From NCBI RefSeq assembly GCF_052857255.1, contig NC_135504.1, positions 145,168,121 through 145,232,120 of the forward strand: 64,000 nt of DNA, given 5' to 3'. Positions 48,201 to 61,933 of this stretch are shown here, piece after piece. The notes under the pieces are model-generated. The model saw nothing but the letters and a program-made list of their open reading frames with translations. It had not been told where the DNA came from and did not search any database. Numbering within the stretch: position 1 is the first letter of the stretch; each line of letters opens with the position of its first letter. The position numbers and the translations under genes are program-made. The stretch comes from Amblyomma americanum. Lineage: Eukaryota; Arthropoda; Arachnida; Ixodida; Ixodidae.

Positions 48201-51200
48201 AAAACAACGGGATACATCGTTTTAGATCGAAACTAGCAAGATTCGCGAGCATCGATTTTACAAGTCTTCGAAGAGTAGACGAGAGAAAGGTGTAAACTTT
48301 TTCTCTCAGAACTGCGCGGAAACTTGTATTCCGGCTCAAAACAACGGGATACATCGTTTTAGGTCGAAACTAGCAAGATTCACGAGCATCAATTTTACAA
48401 GGCGTCGAATAGTAGACGAGAGAAAGGTGTAAACTTTTTCTCTCAGAACTGCGCGAAAACTTGTATTCCGGCTCAAAACAACGGGATACATCGTTTTAGA
48501 TCGAAGCTAGCAAGATTCACGAGCATCGATTTTACAAGTCGTCGAAGAGTAGACGAGAGAAAGGTGTAAACTTTTTCTCTCAGAACTGCGCGAAAACTTG
48601 TATTCCGGCTCAAAACAACGGGATACATCGTTTTAGATCGAAACCAGCAAGATTCACGAGCATCGATTTTTCAAGTCGCCGAAGAGTAGACGAGAGAAAG
48701 GTGTAAACTTTTTCTCTCAGAACCTCGCGAAAACTTGTATTCCGGCTCAAAACAACGGTTTACATTGTTTTAGATCGAAACTTGCAAGATTCACGAGCAT
48801 CAATTTTACAAGTCGTCGAAGAGTACACGAGAGAAAGGTGTAAACTTATTCTCAGAACTGCACGAAAACTTGTATTCCGGCTCAAAACAACGGGATACAT
48901 CGTTTTAGATCGAAACTAGCAAGATTCACGAGCATCGATTTTACGAGTCCTCGAAGAGTAGACGAGAGAAAGGTGTAAACTTTTTCTCTCCGAACTGCGC
49001 GAAAACTTTTATTCCGGCTCAAAACAACGGGATATATCTTTTTAGATCGAAACTAGCAAAATTCATGAGCATCGATTTTACGAGTCGTCGAAGAGTAGAC
49101 GAGAGAAAGGTGTAAACTTTTTCCCTCAGAACAGCGCGAAAACTTGTATTCCGGCTCAAAACAAAAGGATACGTCGTTTTAGGTCGAAACTAGCAAGATT
49201 CACGAGCATCAATTTTACAAGGCGTCGAATAGTAGACGAGAGAAAGGTGTAAACTTTTTCTCTCAGAACTGCGCGAAAACTTGTATTCCGGCTCAAAACA
49301 ACGGTATACATCGTTTTAGATCGAAGCTAGCAAGATTCACGAGCATCGATTTTTTAAGTCGCCGAAGAGTAGACGAGAGAAAGGTGTAAACTTTTTCTCT
49401 CAGAACCTCGCGAAAACTTGTATTCCGGCTCAAAACAACGGTTTACATTGTTTTAGATCGAAACTTGCAAGATTCACGAGCATCAATTTTACAAGTCGTC
49501 GAAGAGTACACGAGAGAAAGGTGTAAACTTATTCTCAGAACTGCACGAAAACTTGTATTCCGGCTCAAAACAACGGGATACATCGTTTTTGATCGAAACT
49601 AGCAAGATTCACTAGCATCGATTTTACAAGTCGTCGAAGAGTACACGAGAGAAAGGTGTAAACTTTTTCTCTCAGAACTGCGCGAAAACTTGTATTCCTG
49701 CTCAAAACAACGGGATACATCGTTTTAGGTCGAAACTAGCAAGATTCACGAGCATCGATATTACAAGTCGTCGAAGAGTAGACGAGAGAAATGTGTAAAC
49801 TTTTTCTCTCAGAACTGCGCGAAAACTTGTATTCCGGCTCAAAACAACGGGATACATCGTTTTAGATCGAATCTAGCAAGATTCACGAGCATCGATTTCA
49901 CAAGTCTTCGAAGAGTAGACGAAAGGTGTAAACTTTTTCTCTCAGAACTGCGCGAAAACTTGTATTCCGGCTCGAAACAACGGGATACATCGTTTTAAAT
50001 CGAAACTAGCAAGATTCACGGGCATCGATTTTACAAGTCGTCGAAGAGTACACGAGAGAAAGGTGTAAACTTTTTCTCTCAGAAGTGCGCGAAAACTTGT
50101 ATTCCGGCTCAAAACAACGGGATACATCGTTTTAGGTCGAAACTAGCAAGATTCACGAGCATCGATTTTACGAGTCGCCGAATAGTAGACGAGAGAAAGG
50201 TGTAAACTTTTTCTCTCAGAACCTCGCGAAAACTTGTATTCCGGCTCAAAACAACGGTTTACATTGTTTTAGATCGAAACTTGCAAGATTCACGAGCATC
50301 AATTTTACAAGTCGTCGAAGAGTACACGAGAGAAAGGTGTAAACTTATTCTCAGAACTGCACGAAAACTTGTATTCCGGCTCAAAACAACGGGATACATC
50401 GTTTTTGATCGAAACTAGCAAGATTCACTAGCATCGATTTTACAAGTCGTCGAAGAGTACACGAGAGAAAGGTGTAAACTTTTTCTCTCAGAACTGCGCG
50501 AAAACTTGTATTCCTGCTCAAAACAACGGGATACATCGTTTTAGGTCGAAACTAGCAAGATTCACGAGCATCGATATTACAAGTCGTCGAAGAGTAGACG
50601 AGAGAAATGTGTAAACTTTTTCTCTCAGAACTGCGCGAAAACTTGTATTCCGGCTCAAAACAACGGGATACATCGTTTTAGATCGAATCTAGCAAGATTC
50701 ACGAGCATCGATTTCACAAGTCTTCGAAGAGTAGACGAAAGGTGTAAACTTTTTCTCTCAGAACTGCGCGAAAACTTGTATTCCGGCTCGAAACAACGGG
50801 ATACATCGTTTTAAATCGAAACTAGCAAGATTCACGGGCATCGATTTTACAAGTCGTCGAAGAGTAGACGAGAGAAAGGTGTAATTTTTTTCTCTCAGAA
50901 CCTCGCGAAAACTTGTATTCCGGCTCAAAACAACGGTTTACATTGTTTTAGATCGAAACTTGCAAGATTCACGAGCATCAATTTTACAAGTCGTCGAAGA
51001 GTACACGAGAGAAAGGTGTAAACTTATTCTCAGAACTGCACGAAAACTTGTATTCCGGCTCAAAACAACGGGATACATCGTTTTTGATCGAAACTAGCAA
51101 GATTCACTAGCATCGATTTTACAAGTCGTCGAAGAGTACACGAGAGAAAGGTGTAAACTTTTTCTCTCAGAACTGCGCGAAAACTTGTATTCCTGCTCAA

Positions 51201-51468
51201 AACAACGGGATACATCGTTTTAGGTCGAAACTAGCAAGATTCACGAGCATCGATATTACAAGTCGTCGAAGAGTAGACGAGAGAAATGTGTAAACGTTTT
51301 CTCTCAGAACTGCGCGAAAACTTGTATTCCGGCTCAAAACAACGGGATACATCGTTTTAGATCGAATCTAGCAAGATTCACGAGCATCGATTTCACAAGT
51401 CTTCGAAGAGTAGACGAAAGGTGTAAACTTTTTCTCTCAGAACTGCGCGAAAACTTGTATTCCGGCTC
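45235..51468 (+). repeat. 3268-bp HOR period, two copies
   Basis: 45235-48200 reappears as 48502-51468. Shared landmarks are AACCTCGCG followed by CGGTTTACATTG and GAAACTTGC with the regional variant CTTATTCTCAG, TTTTTGATCG with CACTAGCATCG, GATATT with GAGAAATGTG, S, and GGGCATCG monomers preceded by GGCTCGAAAC. Within each copy, S starts at 46600, 47415, 48095 and 49868, 50683, 51363 define a 6-mer (815 bp) and a 5-mer (680 bp); the 5-mer has a fusion monomer with GTGTAATTTTTTTC. The first copy lost one base at about 45531 (CACGAGCTCAATT). The copies separate at 48202, where one has CTCAAAAC and the other CTCGAAAC. Confidence 0.85.
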
Positions 51469-52317
51469 GAAACAACGGGATACATCGTTTTAAATCGAAA
51501 CTAGCAAGATTCACGGGCATCGATTTTACAAGTCGTCGAAGAGTACACGAGAGAAAGGTGTAAACTTTTTCTCTCAGAAGTGCGCGAAAACTTGTATTCC
51601 GGCTCAAAACAACGGGATACATCGTTTTAGGTCGAAACTAGCAAGATTCACGAGCATCGATTTTACAAGTCGTCGAAGAGTACACGAGAGAAAGGTGTAA
51701 ACTTTTTCTCTCAGAAGTGCGCGAAAACTTGTATTCCGGCTCAAAACAACGGGATACATCGTTTTAGGTCGAAACTAGCAAAATTCACGAGCATCGATTT
51801 TACGATTCGTCGAGGAGTACACGAGAAAAAGGTGTAAACTTTTTCACTCAGAACTGCGCGAAAACTTGTATTCCGGCTCAAAACAACGGGATACATCGTT
51901 TTAGGTCGAAACTAGCAAGATTCACGAGCATCGATATTACAAGTCGTCGAAGAGTAGACCAGAGAAATGTGTAAACGTTTTCTCTCAGAACTGCGCGAAA
52001 ACTTGTATACCGGCTCAAAAAAACGGGATACATCGTTTTAGATCGAAACCAGCAAGATTCACGAGCATCGATTTTACAAGTCGTCGAATAGTAGACGAGA
52101 GAAAGGTGTAAACGTTTTCTCTCAGAACTGCGATAAAACCTGTATTCTTGCTCAAAACAACGGGATTCATCGTTTTAGATAGAAATTAGCAAGATTCACG
52201 AGCATCGATTTTACAAGTCGTCGAAGAGTACACGAGAGAAAGGTGTAAACGTTTTCTCTCAGAACTGCGCGAAAACACGTATTCCGGCTCAAAACAACGG
52301 GATACATCGTTTTAGGT
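51469..52317 (+). repeat. Linker of GGGCATCG, GTACACG, H-like and TATACCGG monomers
   Basis: Two consecutive monomers with AGAAGTGCG (about 51500 and 51638) are followed by an H-like monomer (GAGGAGTACACG, TTCACTC), GATATT/GACCAGAG, the TATACCGG A-run monomer, GCGATAAAACC with ATTCTTGCTC, and GATAGAAATTAGC. ATTCTTGC is a regional variant also seen near 60211 and 61712. It bridges the 3268-bp and 3003-bp blocks. Confidence 0.7.
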
Positions 52318-55300
52318 CGAAACTAGCAAGATTCGCGAGTATCGATTTTACAAGTCGTCGAATATAGACGAGAGAAAGGTGTAAACTTTTTCTCTCAGAA
52401 CTGCGCGAAAACTTGTATTCCGGCTAAAAACAACGGGATACATCGTTTTAGATCAAAACTAGCAAGATTCACCAGCATCGATTTTACGAGTCCTCGAAGA
52501 GTAGACGAGAGAAAGGTGTAAACTTTTTCTCTCCGAACTGCGCGAAAACTTTTATTCCGGCTCAAAACAACGGGATATATCTTTTTAGATCGAAACTAGC
52601 AAAATTCATGAGCATCGATTTTACGAGTCGTCGAAGAGTAGACGAGAGAAAGGTGTAAACTTTTTCGCTCAGAACAGCGCGAAAACTTGTATTCCGGCTC
52701 AAAACAAAAGTATACGTCGTTTTAGGTCGAAACTAGCAAGATTCACGAGCATCGATTTTAGAAGTCGTCGAATAGTAGACGAGAGAAAGGTGTAAACTTT
52801 TTCTCTCAGAACTGCGGGAAAACTTGTATTCCGGCTCAAAACAACGGGATACATCGTTTTGGATCGAAACTAGCAGGATTAACGAGCATCGATTTTACAA
52901 GTCCTCGAAGAGTAGACGAGAGAAAGGTGTAAACTTTTTCTCTCAGAACTGCGCGAAAACTTGTATTCCGGCTCAAAACAACGGGGTACATTGTTTTAGA
53001 TCGAAACTAGCAAGATTCACGAGCATCAATTTTACACGTCGTCGAAGAGTACACAAGAGAAAGGTGCAAACTTTTTCTCTCAGAACTGCGCGAAAACTTG
53101 TATTCCGGCTCAAAACAACGGGATACATCGTTTTAGATCGAATCTAGCAAGATTCACGAGCATCGATTTCACAAGTCTTCGAAGAGTAGACGAAAGGTGT
53201 AAACTTTTTCTCTCAGAACTGCGCGAAAACTTGTATTCCGGCTCAAAACAACGGGATACATCGTTTTAGATCAAAACTAGCAAGATTCACGAGCATCGAT
53301 TTTACAAGTCGTCGAACAGCACACGAGGGAAAGGTGTAAACTTTTTCTCTCAGAACTGCGCGGAAACTTGTATTCCGGCTCAAAACAACGGGATACATCG
53401 TTTTAGATCGAAACTAGCAAGATTCACGAGCATCGATTTTACGAGTCGCCGAATAGTAGACGAGATAAAGGTGTAAACTTTTTCTCTCAGAACTGCGCGA
53501 AAACTTGTATTCCGGCTCAAAACAACAGGATACATCGTTTTAGGTCGAAACTAGCAAGATTCACGAGCATCGATTTTAGAAGTCGTCGAATAGTAGACGA
53601 GAGAAAGGTGTAAACTTTTTCTCTCAGAACTGCGCGAAAACTTGTATTTCGGATCAAAACAACGGGATACATTGTTTTAGATCGAAACTAGCAAAATTCA
53701 CGAGCATCGATTTTACGATTCGTCGAGGAGTACACGAGAAAAAGGTGTAAACTTTTTCACTCAGAACTGCGCGAAAACTTGTATTCCGGCTCAAAACAAC
53801 GGGATACATCGTTTTAGGTCGAAACTAGCAAGATTCACGAGCATCGATATTACAAGTCGTCGAATAGTAGACGAGAGAAAGGTGTAAACGTTTTCTCTCA
53901 GAACTGCGATAAAACCTGTATTCTGGCTCAAAACAACGGGATTCATCGTTTTAGATAGAAATTAGCAAGATTCACGAGCATCGATTTTACAAGTCGTCGA
54001 AGAGTACACGAGAGAAAGGTGTAAACGTTTTCTCTCAGAACTGCGCGAAAACTTGTATTCCGGCTCAAAACAACGGGATACATCGTTTTAGGTCGAAACT
54101 AGCAAGATTCGCGAGTATCGATTTTACAAGTCGTCGAATATAGACGAGAGAAAGGTGTAAACTTTTTCTCTCAGAACTGCGCGAAAACTTGTATTCCGGC
54201 TAAAAACAACGGGATACATCGTTTTAGATCAAAACTAGCAAGATTCACCAGCATCGATTTTACGAGTCCTCGAAGAGTAGACGAGAAAAAGGCGTAAACT
54301 TTTTCTCTCCGAACTGCGCGAAAACTTTTATTCCGGCTCAAAACAACGGGATACATCGTTTTAGGTCGAAACTAGCAAGATTCGCGAGTATCGATTTTAC
54401 AAGTCGTCGAATATAGACGAGAGAAAGGTGTAAACTTTTTCTCTCAGAACTGCGCGAAAACTTGTATTCCGGCTAAAAACAACGGGATACATCGTTTTAG
54501 ATCAAAACTAGCAAGATTCACCAGCATCGATTTTACGAGTCCTCGAAGAGTAGACGAGAGAAAGGTGTAAACTTTTTCTCTCCGAACTGCGCGAAAACTT
54601 TTATTCCGGCTCAAAACAACGGGATATATCTTTTTAGATCGAAACTAGCAAAATTCATGAGCATCGATTTTACGAGTCGTCGAAGAGTAGACGAGAGAAA
54701 GGTGTAAACTTTTTCGCCCAGAACAGCGCGAAAACTTGTATTCCGGCTCAAAACAAAAGGATACGTCGTTTTAGGTCGAAACTAGCAAGATTCACGAGCA
54801 TCGATTTTAGAAGTCGTCGAATAGTAGACGAGAGAAAGGTGTAAACTTTTTCTCTCAGAACTGCGCGAAAACTTGTATTCCTGCTCAAAACAACGGGATA
54901 CATCGTTTTAGGTCGAAACTAGCAAGATTCACGAGCATCGATATTACAAGTCGTCGAAGAGTAGACGAGAGAAATGTGTAAACTTTTTCTCTCAGAACTG
55001 CGCGAAAACTTGTATTCCGGCTCAAAACAACGGGATACATCGTTTTAGATCGAATCTGGCAAGATTCACGAGCATCGATTTCACAAGTCTTCGAAGAGTA
55101 GACGAAAGGTGTAAACTTTTTCTCTCAGAACTGCGCGAAAACTTGTATTCCGGCTCAAAACAACGGGATACATCGTTTTAAATCGAAACTAGCAAGATTC
55201 ACGGGCATCGATTTTACAAGTCGTCGAAGAGTACACGAGAGAAAGGTGTAAACTTTTTCTCTCAGAACTGCGCGAAAACTTGTATTCCGGCTCAAAACAA

Positions 55301-56840
55301 CGGGATACATCGTTTTAGGTCGAAACTAGCAAGATTCGCGAGTATCGATTTTACAAGTCGTCGAATATAGACGAGAGAAAGGTGTAAACTTTTTCTCTCA
55401 GAACTGCGCGAAAACTTGTATTCCGGCTAAAAACAACGGGATACATCGTTTTAGATCAAAACTAGCAAGATTCACCAGCATCGATTTTACGAGTCCTCGA
55501 AGAGTAGACGAGAGAAAGGTGTAAACTTTTTCTCTCCGAACTGCGCGAAAACTTTTATTCCGGCTCAAAACAACGGGATATATCTTTTTAGATCGAAACT
55601 AGCAAAATTCATGAGCATCGATTTTACGAGTCGTCGAAGAGTAGACGAGAGAAAGGTGTAAACTTTTTCGCTCAGAACAGCGCGAAAACTTGTATTCCGG
55701 CTCAAAACAAAAGGATACGTCGTTTTAGGTCGAAACTAGCAAGATTCACGAGCATCGATTTTAGAAGTCGTCGAATAGTAGACGAGAGAAAGGTGTAAAC
55801 GTTTTCTCTCAGAACTGCGGGAAAACTTGTATTCCGGCTCAAAACAACGGGATACATCGTTTTGGATCGAAACTAGCAGGATTAACGAGCATCGATTTTA
55901 CAAGTCCTCGAAGAGTAGACGAGAGAAAGGTGTACACTTTTTCTCTCAGAACTGCGCGAAAACTTGTATTCCGGCTCAAAACAACGGGGTACATTGTTTT
56001 AGATCGAAACTAGCAAGATTCACGAGCATCAATTTTACACGTCGTCGAAGAGTACACAAGAGAAAGGTGCAAACTTTTTCTCTCAGAACTGCGCGAAAAC
56101 TTGTATTCCGGCTCAAAACAACGGGATACATCGTTTTAGATCGAAACTAGCAAGATTCACGAGCATCGATTTTACAAGTCGTCGAACAGCACACGAGGGA
56201 AAGGTGTAAACTTTTTCTCTCAGAACTGCGCGGAAACTTGTATTCCGGCTCAAAACAACGGGATACATCGTTTTAGATCGAAACTAGCAAGATTCACGAG
56301 CATCGATTTTACGAGTCGCCGAATAGTAGACGAGATAAAGGTGTAAACTTTTTCTCTCAGAACTGCGCGAAAACTTGTATTCCGGCTCAAAACAACAGGA
56401 TACATCGTTTTAGGTCGAAACTAGCAAGATTCACGAGCATCGATTTTAGAAGTCGTCGAATAGTAGACGAGAGAAAGGTGTAAACTTTTTCTCTCAGAAC
56501 TGCGCGAAAACTTGTATTTCGGATCAAAACAACGGGATACATTGTTTTAGATCGAAACTAGCAAAATTCACGAGCATCGATTTTACGATTCGTCGAGGAG
56601 TACACGAGAAAAAGGTGTAAACTTTTTCAATCAGAACTGCGCGAAAACTTGTATTCCGGCTCAAAACAACGGGATACATCGTTTTAGGTCGAAACTAGCA
56701 AGATTCACGAGCATCGATATTACAAGTCGTCGAAGAGTAGACCAGAGAAATGTGTAAACGTTTTCTCTCAGAACGGCGCGAAAACTTGTATACCGGCTCA
56801 AAAGAACGGGATACATCGTTTTAGATCGAAACCAGCAAGA
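52318..56840 (+). repeat. 3003-bp HOR period, two copies
   Basis: 52318-53838 is repeated from 55321 at offset 3003: GCGAGTATCG, CACCAGCATCG, CTCCGAACTG/GATATATC, N, AACAGCGCG, ATTTTAGAAG, GATCGAAACTAGCAGG with ATTAACGAGC, and a monomer with CAACGGGGTACATTG. The first copy contains an S monomer at about 53141 which the second lacks; beyond it the offset drops by 133 bp to 2870. The copies part where GTCGTCGAATAG (about 53850) faces GTCGTCGAAGAG (about 56720). Between them lie 54094-54639 (a two-monomer duplication) and an S-containing block at about 55051. Confidence 0.8.
54094..54639 (+). repeat. Two-monomer tandem duplication (273 bp)
   Basis: The pair GCGAGTATCG/CGAATATAGACG plus CAAAACTAGC/CACCAGCATCG starts at 54094 and again at 54367. 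The first pair ends GGGATACATCG, the second GGGATATATC, and the first has GAGAAAAAGGCG where the second has GAGAGAAAGGTG. This is the smallest HOR seen in the window. Confidence 0.85.
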
Positions 56841-57424
56841 TTCACGAGCATCGATTTTACAAGTCGTCGAATAGTAGACGAGAGAAAGGTGTAAACGTTT
56901 TCTCTCAGAACTGCGATAAAACCTGTATTCTGGCTCAAAACAACGGGATACATTGTTTTAGAACGAAACTAGCAAGATTCACGAGCATCGATTTTGCAAG
57001 TCCTCGAAGAGTAGACGAGAAAAAGGCGTAAACTTTTTCTCTCCGAACTGCGCGAAAACTTTTATTCCGGCTCAAAACAACGGGATATATCTTTTTAGAT
57101 CGAAACTAGCAAAATTCATGAGCATCGATTTTACGAGTCGTCGAAGAGTAGACGAGAGAAAGGTGTAAACTTTTTCGCCCAGAACAGCGCGAAAACTTGT
57201 ATTCCTACTCAAAACAAAAGGATACGTCGTTTTAGGTCGAAACTAGCAAGATTCACGAGCATCGATTTTAGAAGTCGTCGAATAGTAGACGAGAGAAAGG
57301 TGTAAACTTTTTCTCTCAGAACTGCGGAAAAACTTGTATTCCGGCTCAAAACAACGGGATACATCGTTTTGGATCGAAACTAGCAGGAATAACGAGCATC
57401 GATTTTACAAGTCCTCGAAGAGTA
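56841..57424 (+). repeat. Linker of GCGATAAAACC, N, AACAGCGCG and GCAGG monomers
   Basis: It contains GCGATAAAACC, a monomer preceded by TTAGAACGAAAC with ATTTTGCAAG, CTCCGAACTG with GGCGTAAAC, N, AACAGCGCG with the private ATTCCTACTC (about 57203), ATTTTAGAAG, and a GCAGG monomer with GGAATAACGAGC. These variants recur in the 4509-bp unit that follows. Confidence 0.7.
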
Positions 57425-60400
57425 GACGAGAGAAAGGTGTAAACTTTTTCGCCCAGAACAGCGCGAAAACTTGTATTCCGGCTCAAAACAAAAGGATACG
57501 TCGTTTTAGGTCGAAACTAGCAAGATTCACGAGCATCGATTTTAGAAGTCGTCGAATAGTAGACGAGAGAAAGGTGTAAACTTTTCCTCTCAGAACTGCG
57601 CGAAAACTTGTATTCCTGCTCAAAACAACGGGATACATCTTTTTTGGTCGAAACTAGCAAGATTCACGAGCATCGATATTACAAGTCGTCGAAGAGTAGA
57701 CGAGAGAAATGTGTAAACTTTTTCTCTCAGAACTGCGCGAAAACTTGTATTCCGGCTCAAAACAACGGGATACATCGTTTTAGATCGAATCTGGCAAGAT
57801 TCACGAGCATCGATTTCACAAGTCTTCGAAGAGTAGACGAAAGGTGTAAACTTTTTCTCTCAGAACAGCGCGAAAACTTGTATTCCGGCTCAAAACAACG
57901 GGATACATCGTTTTAAATCGAAACTAGCAAGATTCACGGGCATCGATTTTACAAGTCGTCGAAGAGTACACGAGAGAAAGGTGCAAACTTTTTCTCTCAG
58001 AAGTGCGCGAAAACTTGTATTCCGGCACAAAACAACGGGATACATTGTTTTAGAACGAAACTAGCAAGATTCACGAGCATCGATTTTGCAAGTCCTCGAA
58101 GAGTAGACGAGAAAAAGGCGTAAACTTTTTCTCTCAGAACTGCGCGAAAACTTCTATTCCAGCTCAAAACAACGGGAAACATCGTTGTAGATAGAAACTA
58201 GCAAGATTCACGAGCATCGATTTTACGAGTCGCCGAATAGTAGACGAGATAAAGGTGTAAACTTTTTCTCTCAGAACTGCGCGAAAACTTGTATTCCGGC
58301 TCAAAACAACGGGATACATCGTTTTAGATCGAAACTAGCAAGATTCACGAGCATCGATTTTACGAGTCCTCGAAGAGTAGACGAGAGAAAGGTGTAAAAT
58401 TTTTCTCGCAGAACTGCGCGAAAACTTGTATTTCGGATCAAAACAACGGGATACATTGTTTTAGATCGAAACTAGCAAAATTCACGAGCATCGATTTTAC
58501 GATTCGTCGAGGAGTACACGAGAAAAAGGTGTAAACTTTTTCACTCAGAACTGCGCGAAAACTTGTATTCCGGCTCAAAACAACGGGATACATCGTTTTA
58601 GGTCGAAACAAGCAAGATTCACGAGCATCGATATTACAAGTCGTCGAAGAGTAGACCAGAGAAATGTGTAAACGTTTTCTCTCAGAACTGCGCGAAAACT
58701 TGTATACCGGCTCAAAAAAACGGGATACATCGTTTTAGATCGAAACCAGCAAGATTCACGAGCATCGATTTTACAAGTCGTCGAATAGTAGACGAGAGAA
58801 AGGTGTAAACGTTTTCTCTCAGAACTGCGATAAAACCTGTATTCTGGCTCAAAACAACGGGATTCATCGTTTTAGGTCGAAACTAGCAAGATTCGCGAGT
58901 ATCGATTTTACAAGTCGTCGAATATAAACGAGAGAAAGGTGTAAACTTTTTCTCTCAGAACTGCGCGAAAACTTGTATTCCGGCTAAAAACAACGGGATA
59001 CATCGTTTTAGATCAAAACTAGCAAGATTCACCAGCATCGATTTTACGAGTCCTCGAAGAGTAGACGAGAGAAAGGTGTAAACTTTTTCTCTCCGAACTG
59101 CGCGAAAACTTTTATTCCGGCTCAAAACAACGGGATATATCTTTTTAGATCGAAACTAGCAAAATTCATGAGCATCGATTTTACGAGTCGTCGAAGAGTA
59201 GACGAGAGAAAGGTGTAAACTTTTTCGCTCAGAACAGCGCGAAAACTTGTATTCCGGCTCAAAACAAAAGGATACGTCGTTTTAGGTCGAAACTAGTAAG
59301 ATTCACGAGCATCAATTTTACAAGGCGTCGAATAGTAGACGAGAGAAAGGTGTAAACTTTTTCTCTCAGAACTGCGCGAAAACTTGTATTCCGGCTCAAA
59401 ACAACGGGATACATCGTTTTAGATCGAAGCTAGCAAGATTCACGAGCATCGATTTTTCAAGTCGCCGAAGAGTAGACGAGAGAAAGGTGTAAACTTTTTC
59501 TCTCAGAACCTCGCGAAAACTTGTATTCCGGCTCAAAACAACGGTTTACATTGTTTTAGATTGAAACTTGCAAGATTCACGAGCATCAATTTTACAAGTC
59601 GTCGAAGAGTACACGAGAGAAAGGTGTAAACTTATTCTCAGAACTGCACGAAAACTTGTATTCCGGCTCAAAACAACGGGATACATCGTTTTTGATCGAA
59701 ACTAGCAAGATTCACTAGCATCGATTTTACAAGTCGTCGAAGAGTACACGAGAGAAAGGTGTAAACTTTTTCTCTCAGAAGTGCGCGAAAACTTGTATTC
59801 CGGCTCAAAACAACGGGATACATCGTTTTAGGTCGAAACTAGCAAGATTCACGAGCATCGATTTTACGAGTCGCCGAATAGTAGACGAGATAAAGGTGTA
59901 AACTTTTTCTCTCAGAACTGCGCGAAAACTTGTATTCCGGCTCAAAACAACGGGACACATCGTTTTAGGTCGAAACTAGCAAGATTCACGAGCATCGATA
60001 TTACAAGTCGTCGAAGAGTAGACCAGAGAAATGTGTAAACGTTTTCTCTCAGAACTGCGCGAAAACTTGTATACCGGCTCAAAAAAACGGGATACATCGT
60101 TTTAGATCGAAACCAGCAAGATTCACGAGCATCGATTTTACAAGTCGTCGAATAGTAGACGAGAGAAAGGTGTAAACGTTTTCTCTCAGAACTGCGATAA
60201 AACCTGTATTCTTGCTCAAAACAACGGGATTCATCGTTTTAGATAGAAATTAGCAAGATTCACGAGCATCGATTTTACAAGTCGTCGAAGAGTACACGAG
60301 AGAAAGGTGTAAACGTTTTCTCTCAGAACTGCGCGAAAACTTGTATTCCGGCTCAAAACAACGGGATACATCGTTTTAGGTCGAAACTAGCAAGATTCGC

Positions 60401-61933
60401 GAGTATCGATTTTACAAGTCGTCGAATATAGACGAGAGAAAGGTGTAAACTTTTTCTCTCAGAACTGCGCGAAAACTTGTATTCCGGCTAAAAACAACGG
60501 GATACATCGTTTTAGATCAAAACTAGCAAGATTCACCAGCATCGATTTTACGAGTCCTCGAAGAGTAGACGAGAGAAAGGTGTAAAATTTTTCTCTCCGA
60601 ACTGCGCGAAAACTTGTATTCCTGCTCAAAACAACGGGATACATCGTTTTAGGTCGAAACTAGCAAGATTCACGAGCATCGATATTACAAGTCGTCGAAG
60701 AGTAGACGAGAGAAATGTGTAAACTTTTTCTCTCAGAACTGCGCGAAAACTTGTATTCCGGCTCAAAACAACGGGATACATCGTTTTAGATCGAATCTAG
60801 CAAGATTCACGAGCATCGATTTCACAAGTCTTCGAAGAGTAGACGAAAGGTGTAAACTTTTTCTCTCATAACTGCGCGAAAACTTGTATTCCGGCTCGAA
60901 ACAACGGGATACATCGTTTTAAATCGAAACTAGCAAGATTCACGGGCATCGATTTTACAAGTCGTCGAAGAGTACACGAGAGAAAGGTGTAAACTTTTTC
61001 TCTCAGAAGTGCGCGAAAACTTGTATTCCGGCTCAAAACAACGGGATACATCGTTTTAGGTCGAAACTAGCAAAATTCACGAGCATCGATTTTACGAGTC
61101 GCCGAATAGTAGACGAGATAAAGGTGTAAACTTTTTCTCTCAGAACTGCGCGAAAACTTGTATTCCGGCTCAAAACAACGGGATACATCGTTTTAGATCG
61201 AAACTAGCAAGATTCACGAGCATCGATTTTACGAGTCCTCGAAGAGTAGACGAGAGAAAGGTGTAAAATTTTTCTCTCAGAACTGCGCGAAAACTTGTAT
61301 TTCGGATCAAAACAACGGGATACATTGTTTTAGATCGAAACTAGCAAAATTCACGAGCATCGATTTTACGATTCGTCGAGGAGTACACGAGAAAAAGGTG
61401 TAAACTTTTTCACTCAGAACTGCGCGAAAACTTGTATTCCGGCTCAAAACAACGGGACACATCGTTTTAGGTCGAAACTAGCAAGATTCACGAGCATCGA
61501 TATTACAAGTCGTCGAAGAGTAGACCAGAGAAATGTGTAAACGTTTTCTCTCAGAACTGCGCGAAAACTTGTATACCGGCTCAAAAAAACGGGATACATC
61601 GTTTTAGATCGAAACCAGCAAGATTCACGAGCATCGATTTTACAAGTCGTCGAATAGTAGACGAGAGAAAGGTGTAAACGTTTTCTCTCAGAACTGCGAT
61701 AAAACCTGTATTCTTGCTCAAAACAACGGGATTCATCGTTTTAGATAGAAATTAGCAAGATTCACGAGCATCGATTTTACAAGTCGTCGAAGAGTACACG
61801 AGAGAAAGGTGTAAACGTTTTCTCTCAGAACTGCGCGAAAACTTGTATTCCGGCTCAAAACAACGGGATATATCTTTTTAGATCGAAACTAGCAAAATTC
61901 ATGAGCATCGATTTTAAGAGTCGTCGAAGAGTA
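57425..61933 (+). repeat. 4509-bp HOR unit (about 33 monomers)
   Basis: Begins in a monomer with TTCGCCCAGAACAGCGCG and includes ATTTTAGAAG, CTTTTCCTCTCAG, a monomer with TTTTTTGGTCG, S with GAATCTGGC, GTGCAAAC with CCGGCACAAAAC, TTAGAACGAAAC, CTTCTATTCCAGC, F, G, H, GATATT, TATACCGG, GCGATAAAACC, GCGAGTATCG, N, U, GAAGCTAGC, CGGTTTACATTG/GAAACTTGC with CTTATTCTCAG, TTTTTGATCG, and a second GATATT-to-S series near 60640-60910. The sequence repeats from 61934 at offset 4509. Confidence 0.8.
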
